Shown one piece after another: positions 25,604-34,529 of a stretch of DNA of 64,000 nt. The notes under the pieces are model-generated. The model saw only the letters and a list, made by a program, of their open reading frames with translations. It did no database searches and was not told the origin of the DNA. This DNA is from Bacteroidota bacterium (lineage in GTDB: Bacteria > Bacteroidota > Bacteroidia > UKL13-3), in NCBI GenBank assembly GCA_013298895.1, contig JAAFJM010000006.1:102566-166565 (forward strand), read 5' to 3'. Every line of letters starts with the position of its first letter. Positions within the stretch are counted from its first letter, which is position 1. Made by a program: the position numbers and the translations under genes.

Positions 25604-26851
25604 ATGAAAACCTATACTTTAGTTTCAAATATTAAGTCGTTAAAAGGAATTTTAGCTCCTGAAATTCTTTTAAAAAGAGGGTCGGAAATGGCTCATTTAG
25701 AAAGTATTGACAATGCTTATTTAATTATAGAAAATGATACCATTTTTAGTTTTGGCAAAATGGAAGATTTAGCCAGCGCTACTCAACATATAACTATTTC
25801 AAACCAAATAGATGCCAAAGGCGGAATGGTTTTACCATCTTTTATGGATAGTCACACTCATATAGTTTTTGCAAAATGGCGCGAAGAAGAGTTTGAAATG
25901 CGCATAAAAGGCAAAAGCTATGAAGAAATCGCTGCTGCAGGTGGTGGCATTTTAAATTCTGCTAAAAAGTTACAAAACATGAGCGAGGCCGAACTTTTTG
26001 AACAAGCACATGAACGTTTGCAACAAGTAATTAGTCAAGGAACAGGAGCTATTGAAATAAAAAGTGGTTATGGTTTAACTGTGAAAGATGAAATAAAAAT
26101 GTTGCGAGTAATTGCGCAATTAAAACAAGTTTCTCCAATTCCAATTAAGGCTACTTTTTTGGGCGCACATGCCATTCCTACTGAGTTTAAACAAAACCGT
26201 CAAGGATATATTGATTTAATTTTGAACGAAATGTTGCCCAATATTGCTAACGAAAAATTGGCCGATTATTTTGATGTATTCTGCGACCAAGGTTTTTATA
26301 CAGTAGAAGAAACAGATTTGCTTTTAAATGCAGCAGCCAAGTATCATTTAAAACCAAAAATTCATGCCAATGAGTTAGGATATACAGGCGGAGTGCAAGT
26401 AGGGGTAAAGCACAATGCATTGAGTGTAGATCATTTAGAATATACAGGCGAAGCAGAAATTGAGTGTTTGCTAAATAGCAATACCATGCCAGTTGGTTTA
26501 CCTAACTGTTCTTTTTTTCTAGGAATTCCATACATGCCTGCACGTAAAATGATTGACGCAGGTTTGCCTGTTTGTTTGGCAAGCGATTATAATCCAGGAA
26601 GTTCGCCTAACGGACGAATGGGTTTTGTGGTAAGTTTGGCTTGCACCCAAATGAAAATTACACCAGAAGAAGCAATTAACGCCACCACCATTAATGGTGC
26701 TTACGCAATGGAGTTAAGCCATCAATATGGAAGTATTACCAAAGGAAAAATTGCTAATTTAATTATTACCAAACCAATATCATCACTTGCATTTATACCG
26801 TATAATTTTGGCAATGATTGTGTTGATAGGGTAATTATAAATGGAAAGTAA
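25604..26851 (+). CDS. hutI: Imidazolonepropionase
   Basis: Catalyses step three of histidine breakdown, opening 4-imidazolone-5-propionate to N-formimino-L-glutamate. An amidohydrolase-fold metalloenzyme, 415 aa. Signatures: 'MVLPSFMDSHTHIVFAKWREEEFEMR' (metal H-x-H), 'GTGAIEIKSGYGLT', 'ATFLGAHAIPTEFK', 'KIHANELGYTGGVQVG' (metal His), 'LPVCLASDYNPGSSPNG' (metal Asp). No hutH, hutU or hutG is adjacent, so the pathway genes are dispersed here. The ATG at 25604 is preferred over the TTG at 25595. Confidence 0.95.
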   Translation: MKTYTLVSNIKSLKGILAPEILLKRGSEMAHLESIDNAYLIIENDTIFSFGKMEDLASATQHITISNQIDAKGGMVLPSFMDSHTHIVFAKWREEEFEMRIKGKSYEEIAAAGGGILNSAKKLQNMSEAELFEQAHERLQQVISQGTGAIEIKSGYGLTVKDEIKMLRVIAQLKQVSPIPIKATFLGAHAIPTEFKQNRQGYIDLILNEMLPNIANEKLADYFDVFCDQGFYTVEETDLLLNAAAKYHLKPKIHANELGYTGGVQVGVKHNALSVDHLEYTGEAEIECLLNSNTMPVGLPNCSFFLGIPYMPARKMIDAGLPVCLASDYNPGSSPNGRMGFVVSLACTQMKITPEEAINATTINGAYAMELSHQYGSITKGKIANLIITKPISSLAFIPYNFGNDCVDRVIINGK

Positions 26852-26954
26852 AATTGATAAATTAAAACGATTAAACAGTTTTGTCTATTTAATGAAATTG
26901 AGTTTACCAACAAAAAAGCCGTGAAATAAAATTTTCGGATTGTTTAATTGTTAC

Positions 26955-26984
26955 AAAAAAGGAGTTGACTTCTAAATCAACTCC
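26955..26984 (-). terminator. Intrinsic terminator of the galE-rmlB group
   Basis: A perfect 8-bp GGAGTTGA / TCAACTCC stem with an 8-nt loop, followed on the minus strand by six T. It lies 60 nt past the rmlB stop. Confidence 0.8.
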
Positions 26985-27043
26985 ATTTCGAATTTAAATA
27001 TTTGAATTTCGTGCTTTAAATAAAGCTATCAACTACCAACTAA

Positions 27044-28102
27044 CTACCTACTTGCGTACATTTTATCGTAATATTTGGCATAATCGCCACTGGTAACTTC
27101 GTCCATCCATTGTTGGTTATCCATGTACCAATTAATGGTTTTTTCTATACCTTCTTCAAATTGTAAGCTTGGTTCCCAGCCTAGTTCTTTCATTATTTTG
27201 TTGGCATCAATGGCGTAGCGTAAATCGTGACCTGCTCTGTCGGTTACATAAGTAATTAACTTTTCGCTTTCGCCTTCATGTCTGCCCAAAATTTTATCCA
27301 TGGTTTTACAAATTACCTTTATCAAATCAATATTGGTCCACTCGTTAAAGCCGCCAATATTGTAGGTTTCGCCAATTTTACCTTTGTGGTAAACCACATC
27401 AATAGCACGTGCATGGTCTACTACATATAACCAATCGCGCACGTTTTCGCCTTTACCATAAACAGGCAATGGTTTATTGTTTCTAATATTATTAATAAAT
27501 AATGGAACCAATTTTTCAGGGAATTGGTTTGGCCCATAGTTATTAGAACAATTAGTTAAAACCACTGGAATTTTATAAGTATTGTGGTATGCACGCACAA
27601 AATGATCGCTAGCTGCTTTACTTGCCGAATAAGGGCTTTGTGGGTCGTATGAGGTTGATTCTAAAAAGAAACCACCATCATGTAAACTACCATAAACTTC
27701 ATCGGTCGATACATGGTAAAACAATTTACCTTCCATATTACCTTTCCAAATTTCTTTGGCGGCATTTAGTAAATTTACAGTTCCTACCACATTGGTCATC
27801 ACAAAATCCATAGGATTGGTGATACTTCTATCTACATGGCTTTCGGCTGCTAGGTGAATAACAGAATCAAACTGATGTTCGTTAAATAAATTATTAACCG
27901 CTGTAGCATCTACCAAATCAAGTCTTACAAAATGATAGTTAGGTGCATTTTCTATATCGGTCAGGTTTTTTAAATTACCTGCATAAGTTAATTTATCTAA
28001 GTTATAAATTTCGTAGTTTGGATAATTATTTACAAATAAACGTACTACGTGAGAGCCAATAAAACCTGCTCCTCCAGTTATTAATATTTTTCTTGTTGTC
28101 AT
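27044..28102 (-). CDS. rmlB: dTDP-glucose 4,6-dehydratase
   Basis: Converts dTDP-glucose to dTDP-4-keto-6-deoxyglucose, the entry to dTDP-rhamnose and other deoxysugars for surface polysaccharide. A short-chain dehydrogenase with 'ITGGAGFIGSHVV' (NAD loop), 'HLAAESHVDRSI', 'VSTDEVYGSL' (catalytic Thr-Asp-Glu), 'SPYSASKAASDH' (Tyr-x3-Lys), 'NCSNNYGPNQFPEK' and 'VTDRAGHDLRYA'. These RmlB-specific words separate it from other epimerases. The ATG at 28102 is used; the frame upstream to 28135 lies in repeat sequence. It is downstream of galE on the same strand. Confidence 0.95.
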   Translation of the reverse strand: MTTRKILITGGAGFIGSHVVRLFVNNYPNYEIYNLDKLTYAGNLKNLTDIENAPNYHFVRLDLVDATAVNNLFNEHQFDSVIHLAAESHVDRSITNPMDFVMTNVVGTVNLLNAAKEIWKGNMEGKLFYHVSTDEVYGSLHDGGFFLESTSYDPQSPYSASKAASDHFVRAYHNTYKIPVVLTNCSNNYGPNQFPEKLVPLFINNIRNNKPLPVYGKGENVRDWLYVVDHARAIDVVYHKGKIGETYNIGGFNEWTNIDLIKVICKTMDKILGRHEGESEKLITYVTDRAGHDLRYAIDANKIMKELGWEPSLQFEEGIEKTINWYMDNQQWMDEVTSGDYAKYYDKMYASR

Positions 28103-28109
28103 AATAAAT

Positions 28110-28200
28110 TGCTTCTGGCAGCTAGCTTCTGGCAACTAGCTAATTGATAATTTTTTTTTCTGCCAGCAGCCAGATGCCAGCAGCTAGCAGCTAATTGTTA
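28110..28200. repeat. CTGGCA/TGCCAG-rich repeat cluster between galE and rmlB
   Basis: The spacer is built of recurring 'TTCTGGCA', 'GCTAGCT' and 'TGCCAGCAG' words in both orientations, plus an eight-T tract. Its GC content is well above its surroundings and it can form several alternative stems. It covers the last codons of galE and almost the whole spacer before rmlB. Confidence 0.6.
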
Positions 28201-29204
28201 GCTAAATGTTTCTCCCAAGCCCAAGCTGTTTGCATGCAATTATCCAAATCGCGTTCAGTTTTCCAGCCTAATACATTGGTTGCTTTATCGCAATTGGCAT
28301 ATATTTGAATTACATCACCGCCTCTACGAGGACCAATTTTATAATTAACTTTTACTCCTGTTACTTTTTCAAATGATTGTATTACTTCTAAAACTGAATT
28401 TCCTTGTCCGGTTCCTAAATTAAACACACTGTAAGCTTCGGTATATTTTTTTTCTTCTAAAAACTCAATGGCTTTTACATGCGCTTTGGCCAAATCCACT
28501 ACGTGTATATAATCGCGAATACAAGTTCCATCAATGGTTGGGTAATCGTTTCCAAAAACAGTTAAAACCTCACGTTTGCCAATAGCAGTTTGAGTAATAA
28601 ATGGCACTAAATTATTGGGAACTCCAATTGGCAATTCTCCAATTAAGGCTGAATCGTGCGCGCCTACTGGATTAAAATAACGTAATGAAACTACTTTTAA
28701 ATTGCTTGCTTTGGTATAATCAAAAAGTACCTCTTCGCATATTTGTTTGGTATTTCCGTAAGGCGATTGAGCTTCGGGTCTAGCAGTATTTTCATCTACT
28801 GGAGGGTTAGCTTCGCCATATACCGTGCACGATGATGAAAAAGCTATTTGGCTGATACCTGCTGCTTCCATTGCATAAAGTAAGTTTACTGTTCCGCCTA
28901 CATTGTTTTCGTAGTATTTTAAAGGATTTTGAACACTTTCGCCAACGGCTTTAAATGCAGCAAAGTGTATTACTGCATCAATTCCTTTTTGACTAACCAT
29001 AAAATCGGTTAATGCTTTTTTATCTCTAATATCTACTTTTTGAAAAACAACTTTTTTGCCAGTAATTTTTTCAATATTGTCAAGCACATCGGGATACGAA
29101 TTGTCAAAATTATCAATTGCCACCACTTCGTGCCCAGCATTGTGTAGTTCTACAACAGTGTGTGAACCAATATAGCCGGTTCCGCCTGTTACCAATATTT
29201 TCAT
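28191..29204 (-). CDS. galE: UDP-glucose 4-epimerase
   Basis: Interconverts UDP-glucose and UDP-galactose (Leloir pathway; sugar donors for surface glycans). A 337-aa extended short-chain dehydrogenase with 'VTGGTGYIGSHTVVEL' (NAD loop), 'HFAAFKAVGESVQNPLKYYENN', 'SSSCTVYGEANPPV', 'SPYGNTKQICEE' (Tyr-x3-Lys), 'RYFNPVGAH' and 'GTCIRDYIHVVDLA'. All are standard GalE marks. It probably heads a galE-rmlB transcript that ends at the terminator at 26955. Confidence 0.95.
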   Translation of the reverse strand: MKILVTGGTGYIGSHTVVELHNAGHEVVAIDNFDNSYPDVLDNIEKITGKKVVFQKVDIRDKKALTDFMVSQKGIDAVIHFAAFKAVGESVQNPLKYYENNVGGTVNLLYAMEAAGISQIAFSSSCTVYGEANPPVDENTARPEAQSPYGNTKQICEEVLFDYTKASNLKVVSLRYFNPVGAHDSALIGELPIGVPNNLVPFITQTAIGKREVLTVFGNDYPTIDGTCIRDYIHVVDLAKAHVKAIEFLEEKKYTEAYSVFNLGTGQGNSVLEVIQSFEKVTGVKVNYKIGPRRGGDVIQIYANCDKATNVLGWKTERDLDNCMQTAWAWEKHLANN

Positions 29205-29405
29205 AAATAATAAATTTATTTTGGTTGCAAAATAACAATAACTATTTAAAATAAAAGTGATATTAAGACCAATTTCAACTTAGAATTGTTAATTGTTTTT
29301 TAAGATAAAAATCCTAATCTTATAAAATTAATGGCAAATTTTATAAAAGGCTTTAAAATAAAATTTACATATTTGTTCAATCAAAATATACCTTAAAAAT
29401 TATTG

Positions 29406-31724
29406 ATGAAACAAATTTACATACTCGTTTTACTTTTACTTATTACTTTATTTTCTAGGGCTCAGCAGGCCAAAATAAAAGGTGTTGTATCAGATTTAAA
29501 CACACAGCAAATAGTAGATTTTGCTGTGGTTTCGCTCGATAAAACCAAACAAGTATATACTGATAGTTTAGGTGCTTTTAGTTTTGTAACATCTGCTGGT
29601 AAGCATGTTTTAAAAGTTTCGCGCGTTGGCTACCGAACTTTATTCTTGAATATTGATTTAGATGAAGGAGCCAATAAAAATATACAAATTGATTTAGAAC
29701 CATTCAATAATCAAATGGATCAAATTGTAATTGCAGGTTCGCGGGAAGGAAAAAAGGTTGCTAAAGAAATCGCATCGGTAAGTATAATAAAACCTTATTT
29801 AATTGATAATACCAATAGCACAGATTTATCGCAAGTAATTAATAGATTGCCAGGGGTGCAGGTGGCCGATGGACAAGCAAGCATAAGAGGAGGAGTAGGT
29901 TATAGTTATAATACAGGAAGTAAAATTGCAGTATTATTAGATGACATGCCTTTAATGGGTGCCGATTTAGGAGATGTGCGTTGGAAGTTTTTGCCAATAG
30001 AAGCGGCTGAACAAGTGGAGGTTATAAAGGGTTCAGCATCAGTACTTTATGGTTCAGCTGCATTAAATGGAACCATTAATGTAAGAACAGGGTGGCCTAC
30101 TAAAACGCCAAAAACCAAAATTCAGGCTTACCAAGGTATTATGCAAAATTACGACAGGAGCTATATCAATTGGTGGGAGGCTTCTACACAACCATTTAAT
30201 AATGGTATGTTTTTTACACACAAGCAAATGTTTGGTAATTTTGATTTGGTATTAAGTGGCAATATTTCGAGTATGCGAAGTCATTTGCAATATGCCGATG
30301 AATTTAGGGCACGTACTTATATTAAAACTCGTTACAGACCTGAATGGAATAAAAAAATTACTTTTGGTGTGAATGGAAGTTTGATGTATGAAAAATCGGG
30401 TAGATTTTTTTTATGGGCTAATGCAGATACAGGCACTTTGAAGCAGTTTAATGGATCAAAACCAATCGATGACTTTTATAGAATTTTTACCATTGACCCT
30501 CATTTTGATTATGATGGTTTAACAATGCACCATGCAGTTAAATTCAGAATGTACCAAATTACTAGGTTACTTGATAAAACAAGGTTTCCAAACGAATCTG
30601 ATGCAGTAGCTAATTTGTATGCTTTTGATTATAATAATAAGTATAAAATTGATAACCATTTTTCCTTAAATAGTGGTGTTTATTTAACTTCAATGTTTAG
30701 CAATGGCAATGTATATAAAGGTCAGTTTGGTGGTGGAACAGGTGCGGTTTATAGCCAATTAGATTATACCTATAAAAGATTAATTATTACTGGAGGTATG
30801 CGTTATGAAATGATTGCGCAAGATACCAGTAAAATAGAAAAAGCACTTTTAAAACGAATTGGATTAAATTACCAAGCTGCTAAAAAAACTTATTTGCGCG
30901 CTAATTATTCCGAAGGTTATAGAGTGCCAACCATTGGCGAAAAATTTGTGGAAGATAAAGTATCATTTTTAAATGTACTACCCAACCCAAATTTAATTCC
31001 CGAAAAAGGCTGGACAGCCGAAATTGGCATTCAACAAGGATTTAAAATAGCTGGGTTTTTAGCCTCAGCCGATTTTGCCATTTTTATGCAAGATTACGAC
31101 AGCATGATTGATTTTAGATTTGGCCAATACAATAAACCTACTATCGAAAACCCTGACCCAATGATTGGTTTTAAAGCATTTAATGTGGGACATGTGCGTG
31201 CAGGAGGTATAGATTTTAGTTTACAAGGTGAGGGTAAAATTAAAGATGTAATGATTAGAATATTAACAGGTTATACCTATAGTTTACCGGTAAATATGAG
31301 TACAGACGAAAGTTTGAAAGACTATGGAAATTACACCAAATTGTTTTTTGAAAGTTTAGGTAATAGCAAAGCAGAGGATGGTAGTTATTTAAAAAAGGTA
31401 ATTATGCCTTACAGAAATAGAACCACAGCCAAGTTTGATTTAGATTTGGCTTACCGTAAACTCACTTTTGGTTACAGTATATTTTATTACAGTGTTTACG
31501 AAAAAGTAGATGATTTTGTATTGCTACTTCCTGGTGTAAAAGCCTTTTTTAGCAATGCTGGAAATGCAGATGTGGTTCATAATATACGTGTAGGTCTAAA
31601 ACCAACCAAAAACTATTCGGTTGGTTTATTGGTAAATAATTTAACTAATCGCGAATATGCCACAAGGCCTGGAAAATTAGACCCTGCCCGAAAATTGGTT
31701 ATACAATTATTGGTTAATTTTTAG
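29406..31724 (+). CDS. TonB-dependent outer-membrane receptor
   Basis: About 772 aa. Signal peptide to about residue 19 ('LFSRAQQ'), then a carboxypeptidase-regulatory-like domain (about 22-95, 'KIKGVVSD', 'KVSRVGYRTL'). The plug domain is at about 115-225 ('DLSQVINRLPGVQVADGQASIRGG', 'VEVIKGSASVLYGSAALNGTINV'), followed by a beta-barrel with many aromatic strands that ends 'LVIQLLVNF', a terminal Phe as expected for BAM-assembled barrels. The substrate cannot be told; there is no SusD partner. The ATG at 29406 is used rather than the TTG just before it. Confidence 0.92.
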   Translation: MKQIYILVLLLLITLFSRAQQAKIKGVVSDLNTQQIVDFAVVSLDKTKQVYTDSLGAFSFVTSAGKHVLKVSRVGYRTLFLNIDLDEGANKNIQIDLEPFNNQMDQIVIAGSREGKKVAKEIASVSIIKPYLIDNTNSTDLSQVINRLPGVQVADGQASIRGGVGYSYNTGSKIAVLLDDMPLMGADLGDVRWKFLPIEAAEQVEVIKGSASVLYGSAALNGTINVRTGWPTKTPKTKIQAYQGIMQNYDRSYINWWEASTQPFNNGMFFTHKQMFGNFDLVLSGNISSMRSHLQYADEFRARTYIKTRYRPEWNKKITFGVNGSLMYEKSGRFFLWANADTGTLKQFNGSKPIDDFYRIFTIDPHFDYDGLTMHHAVKFRMYQITRLLDKTRFPNESDAVANLYAFDYNNKYKIDNHFSLNSGVYLTSMFSNGNVYKGQFGGGTGAVYSQLDYTYKRLIITGGMRYEMIAQDTSKIEKALLKRIGLNYQAAKKTYLRANYSEGYRVPTIGEKFVEDKVSFLNVLPNPNLIPEKGWTAEIGIQQGFKIAGFLASADFAIFMQDYDSMIDFRFGQYNKPTIENPDPMIGFKAFNVGHVRAGGIDFSLQGEGKIKDVMIRILTGYTYSLPVNMSTDESLKDYGNYTKLFFESLGNSKAEDGSYLKKVIMPYRNRTTAKFDLDLAYRKLTFGYSIFYYSVYEKVDDFVLLLPGVKAFFSNAGNADVVHNIRVGLKPTKNYSVGLLVNNLTNREYATRPGKLDPARKLVIQLLVNF

Positions 31725-31751
31725 AGCAATCTAAATTTAATTTATTTATAG

Positions 31752-31782
31752 TTTGGTTACTTGTAAAATAAATTTATTTTTG
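31752..31782 (+). promoter_or_regulatory. rpsO promoter (TTTG-19-TATTTTTG)
   Basis: A TTTG at 31752-31755 and TATTTTTG at 31775-31782 are separated by 19 bp, the canonical Bacteroidetes -33/-7 arrangement. Transcription would start near 31788, about 24 nt before the rpsO ATG. Confidence 0.65.
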
Positions 31783-31811
31783 CACCTCATTTTAAAACAA
31801 AAAAATAGATC

Positions 31812-32087
31812 ATGCATTTGACAACCGAGGCTAAACAAGCCATTTTCGAAAAGTTCGGTACAGCCAAGTCTAAAACAGACACTGGTTCTGCTGAAAGTCA
31901 GATTGCTCTTTTCACTGAGAGGATCAATCACATTACTGGACATTTAAAAATTAACAAAAAAGATTTCTCTGCAGAGTTAAGTCTAGTAAAGTTAGTTGGA
32001 AAAAGACGTTCATTATTAAATTACTTAATGCGTAAAGACATTTTCCGCTATAGAGCAATTATTAAAGAACTTGAAATCCGTAAATAA
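31812..32087 (+). CDS. rpsO: Ribosomal protein S15
   Basis: A 91-aa 30S subunit protein that binds the 16S rRNA central domain. 'DTGSAESQIALFTERINHITGHLKINKKD' and 'KRRSLLNYLMRKDIFRYRAII' are the classical S15 helices with rRNA-contacting His, Asp and Ser residues. It is followed by an intrinsic terminator/attenuator and then pnp, the widespread rpsO-pnp order. Confidence 0.97.
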   Translation: MHLTTEAKQAIFEKFGTAKSKTDTGSAESQIALFTERINHITGHLKINKKDFSAELSLVKLVGKRRSLLNYLMRKDIFRYRAIIKELEIRK

Positions 32088-32143
32088 GATTTTCACACCA
32101 ATTGACATATTACCATTAAAAGTAGTATTCAATTAAATTTATT

Positions 32144-32178
32144 AAAAGCAGGGGCCTAAATATTAGCTCCTGCTTTTT
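32144..32178 (+). terminator. Terminator/attenuator between rpsO and pnp
   Basis: A stem of about 11 bp (AAAAGCAGGGGC / GCTCCTGCTTTT) with one G-T pair is followed by T-rich sequence, 57 nt after the rpsO stop and 116 nt before pnp. Confidence 0.8.
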
Positions 32179-32293
32179 GTGTTTTTGAAGCACATAAAAT
32201 TACAAAACAAAAAACGCTATTTTACTAATCCCATCTTGGTAAAATATTGAATAATTAAATAGAAACAGATGGGGCTGAAAAACAAAAAAATAT

Positions 32294-34450
32294 ATGTCAC
32301 AAGCAACAATTAAAACATTTGAAATTGGTGGTCAAACCATCAGTCTTGAAACAGGCCGTTTAGCTCGCCAGGCCGATGGAGCAGTAGTATTAAAAACAGG
32401 AGATACCATGATTATGGCTACTGTAGTATCTGCCAAAGAAGCTAAAGAAGATGTGGATTTTATGCCACTTACCGTTGATTACCAAGAAAAATTTGCGGCA
32501 GTTGGCCGTATTCCTGGTAGTTTTTTTAGAAGAGAAGCCAAACTTTCGGATTATGAAGTATTAATTAGCCGCATAGTTGATAGAGCTTTACGTCCTTTAT
32601 TCCCTAGCGATTATCACGCTGATACGCAAGTTGCTTTAACTTTAATATCAAGCGATCAAAATATAATGCCAGATGCTTTAGTTGGTTTAGCTGCATCGGC
32701 TGCTTTATTGGTAAGCGATGTTCCTTTTAACGGACCAATATCTGAAGTACGTGTTGCACGTATTGATGGTAAGTTTGTTGTTAATCCTTTCAAAAGCGAC
32801 TTAGAGCGTGCTGATATGGATTTAATAGTAGCAGGAACAGAAAAAGATTTAAACATGGTAGAAGGCGAGTGCCAAGAAGTAAGCGAAGTAGATATGCTTG
32901 AAGCTTTAAAAATTGCGCACGATGCCATTAAATTACAAATCAAAGCGCAGTGGGAATTATGCGAAATGTTAGGTGGTAAAAAACCTGTTCGCGAATATAA
33001 CCACGAGCGTAGCAATCCTGAATTAGAAGCTTCAATACGCGAATTTGCTTATGATAAGATTTTTGCCATTGCAAAAGGTAAATTAGGTAAAAATGAAAGA
33101 AGTGCAGGTTTTAAAGCTGTAAGAGAAGAATACAAAGCTCTACAACCTGAAGGAACTGTGCTAGATAAATTTTTAACCAACAAATATTTTCATGATGTAG
33201 AATACGATGCAGTTCGTGCTATGATTATGAACGATAGACAACGTTTAGATGGTAGAAAATTAGATGAAATCAGACCAATTTGGTCGGAAGTAAGTTACTT
33301 ACCTGCAGCGCATGGTTCAGCTATTTTTACACGTGGTGAAACACAATCGTTAACTACCGTTTCGTTAGGTTCAAAATTAGATGAGCAAATGTTGGATAGT
33401 CCAATGTTAACAGGCTACGCTAAATTTATGTTACATTATAACTTCCCTTCGTTCAGTACAGGTGAGGTAAGACCAAGCCGTGGACCAGGAAGACGTGAAA
33501 TTGGACATGGAAACTTAGCATTACGTGGTTTAAAACGTGTATTACCACCTTTGGAAGAAAGCCCTTACACCATCCGTATTGTTTCTGATATTTTAGAATC
33601 AAATGGTTCAAGTAGTATGGCTACCGTTTGTGCTGGTTCATTGGCATTAATGGATGCTGGTATTCCAATTACAGGTGCAGTAAGTGGAATTGCAATGGGT
33701 TTAATTAGCGATGAAACTACTGGTAAATACGCTATTTTATCTGATATCTTAGGAGATGAAGATCATTTAGGTGATATGGATTTTAAAGTTGTAGGTACTG
33801 CAAAAGGTATCACAGCTTGCCAAATGGATATTAAAATAAATGGTTTACGTTGGGAAATGGTTGAAGAAGCTTTAAACCAAGCTAAAGCTGGTCGTGAACA
33901 TATTAGAAACGAAATGAATAAAACCATTTCGGCTCCTGCTAGCGATTTAAAACCACATGCGCCACGTATTGAAACTTTATTGATTGATAAAGAATTTATT
34001 GGTGCAGTAATTGGACCAGGTGGTAAAATTATTCAAGGTATTCAAAAAGAAACTGGTGCTACTATTTCTATTACCGAAACTGAAAAGAATGGTGTAGTTG
34101 AAATTGCTTCAAGCAATGCTGATAGTTTACGTAGAGCTATGCAAATGATTAAAGGAATTGTTGCAGTTCCTGTAGTTGGCGATGAATACGAAGGTAAAGT
34201 TAAAAACATCATGGACTTTGGTGCATTTGTTGAGTTTTTACCTGGCAAAGATGGTTTATTACATATTAGTGAAATTAGCTGGAACCGCATTGATAAAATG
34301 GATGGTGTATTACAACAAGGCGAAATCATTAAAGTAAAACTAATTGAAGTTGACAAAAAAACCGGTAAATACAGATTAAGCCGCAAAGCTTTATTACCAA
34401 AACCAGAGCCAACTCCTAAGCCAGAAACTCCACAAGAGCCAACTGCGTAA
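32294..34450 (+). CDS. pnp: Polyribonucleotide nucleotidyltransferase (PNPase)
   Basis: A phosphorolytic 3'-5' exoribonuclease of 718 aa. Two RNase PH cores: residues about 1-215 ('[38 protein letters not shown]') and about 310-545 ('[15 protein letters not shown]', '[29 protein letters not shown]', '[24 protein letters not shown]'), with catalytic Asp residues in '[13 protein letters not shown]'. A KH domain with '[15 protein letters not shown]' and a C-terminal S1 domain ('[28 protein letters not shown]') bind RNA. The Pro/Glu-rich tail is short. It works in mRNA decay. Confidence 0.97.
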   Translation: MSQATIKTFEIGGQTISLETGRLARQADGAVVLKTGDTMIMATVVSAKEAKEDVDFMPLTVDYQEKFAAVGRIPGSFFRREAKLSDYEVLISRIVDRALRPLFPSDYHADTQVALTLISSDQNIMPDALVGLAASAALLVSDVPFNGPISEVRVARIDGKFVVNPFKSDLERADMDLIVAGTEKDLNMVEGECQEVSEVDMLEALKIAHDAIKLQIKAQWELCEMLGGKKPVREYNHERSNPELEASIREFAYDKIFAIAKGKLGKNERSAGFKAVREEYKALQPEGTVLDKFLTNKYFHDVEYDAVRAMIMNDRQRLDGRKLDEIRPIWSEVSYLPAAHGSAIFTRGETQSLTTVSLGSKLDEQMLDSPMLTGYAKFMLHYNFPSFSTGEVRPSRGPGRREIGHGNLALRGLKRVLPPLEESPYTIRIVSDILESNGSSSMATVCAGSLALMDAGIPITGAVSGIAMGLISDETTGKYAILSDILGDEDHLGDMDFKVVGTAKGITACQMDIKINGLRWEMVEEALNQAKAGREHIRNEMNKTISAPASDLKPHAPRIETLLIDKEFIGAVIGPGGKIIQGIQKETGATISITETEKNGVVEIASSNADSLRRAMQMIKGIVAVPVVGDEYEGKVKNIMDFGAFVEFLPGKDGLLHISEISWNRIDKMDGVLQQGEIIKVKLIEVDKKTGKYRLSRKALLPKPEPTPKPETPQEPTA

Positions 34451-34470
34451 TTTTCGAAATAACAAAGCAT

Positions 34471-34507
34471 AAAAAAAGAGGTATTCTATTCTGAATGCCT
34501 CTTTTTT
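34471..34507 (+). terminator. Intrinsic terminator after pnp
   Basis: A 15-bp arm AAAAAAGAGGTATTC pairs with GAATGCCTCTTTTTT (one G-T) around a 6-nt loop, 20 nt after the pnp stop and before the convergent T9SS gene. The A-run on the left could also serve the minus strand. Confidence 0.85.
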
Positions 34508-34529
34508 ATTTTATAGTAATAAACTAGTT

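Noticed and set aside
31724..31811. An S15 autoregulatory leader before rpsO
   Set aside because: The predicted leader is only about 24 nt, too short for the known S15-binding structures.
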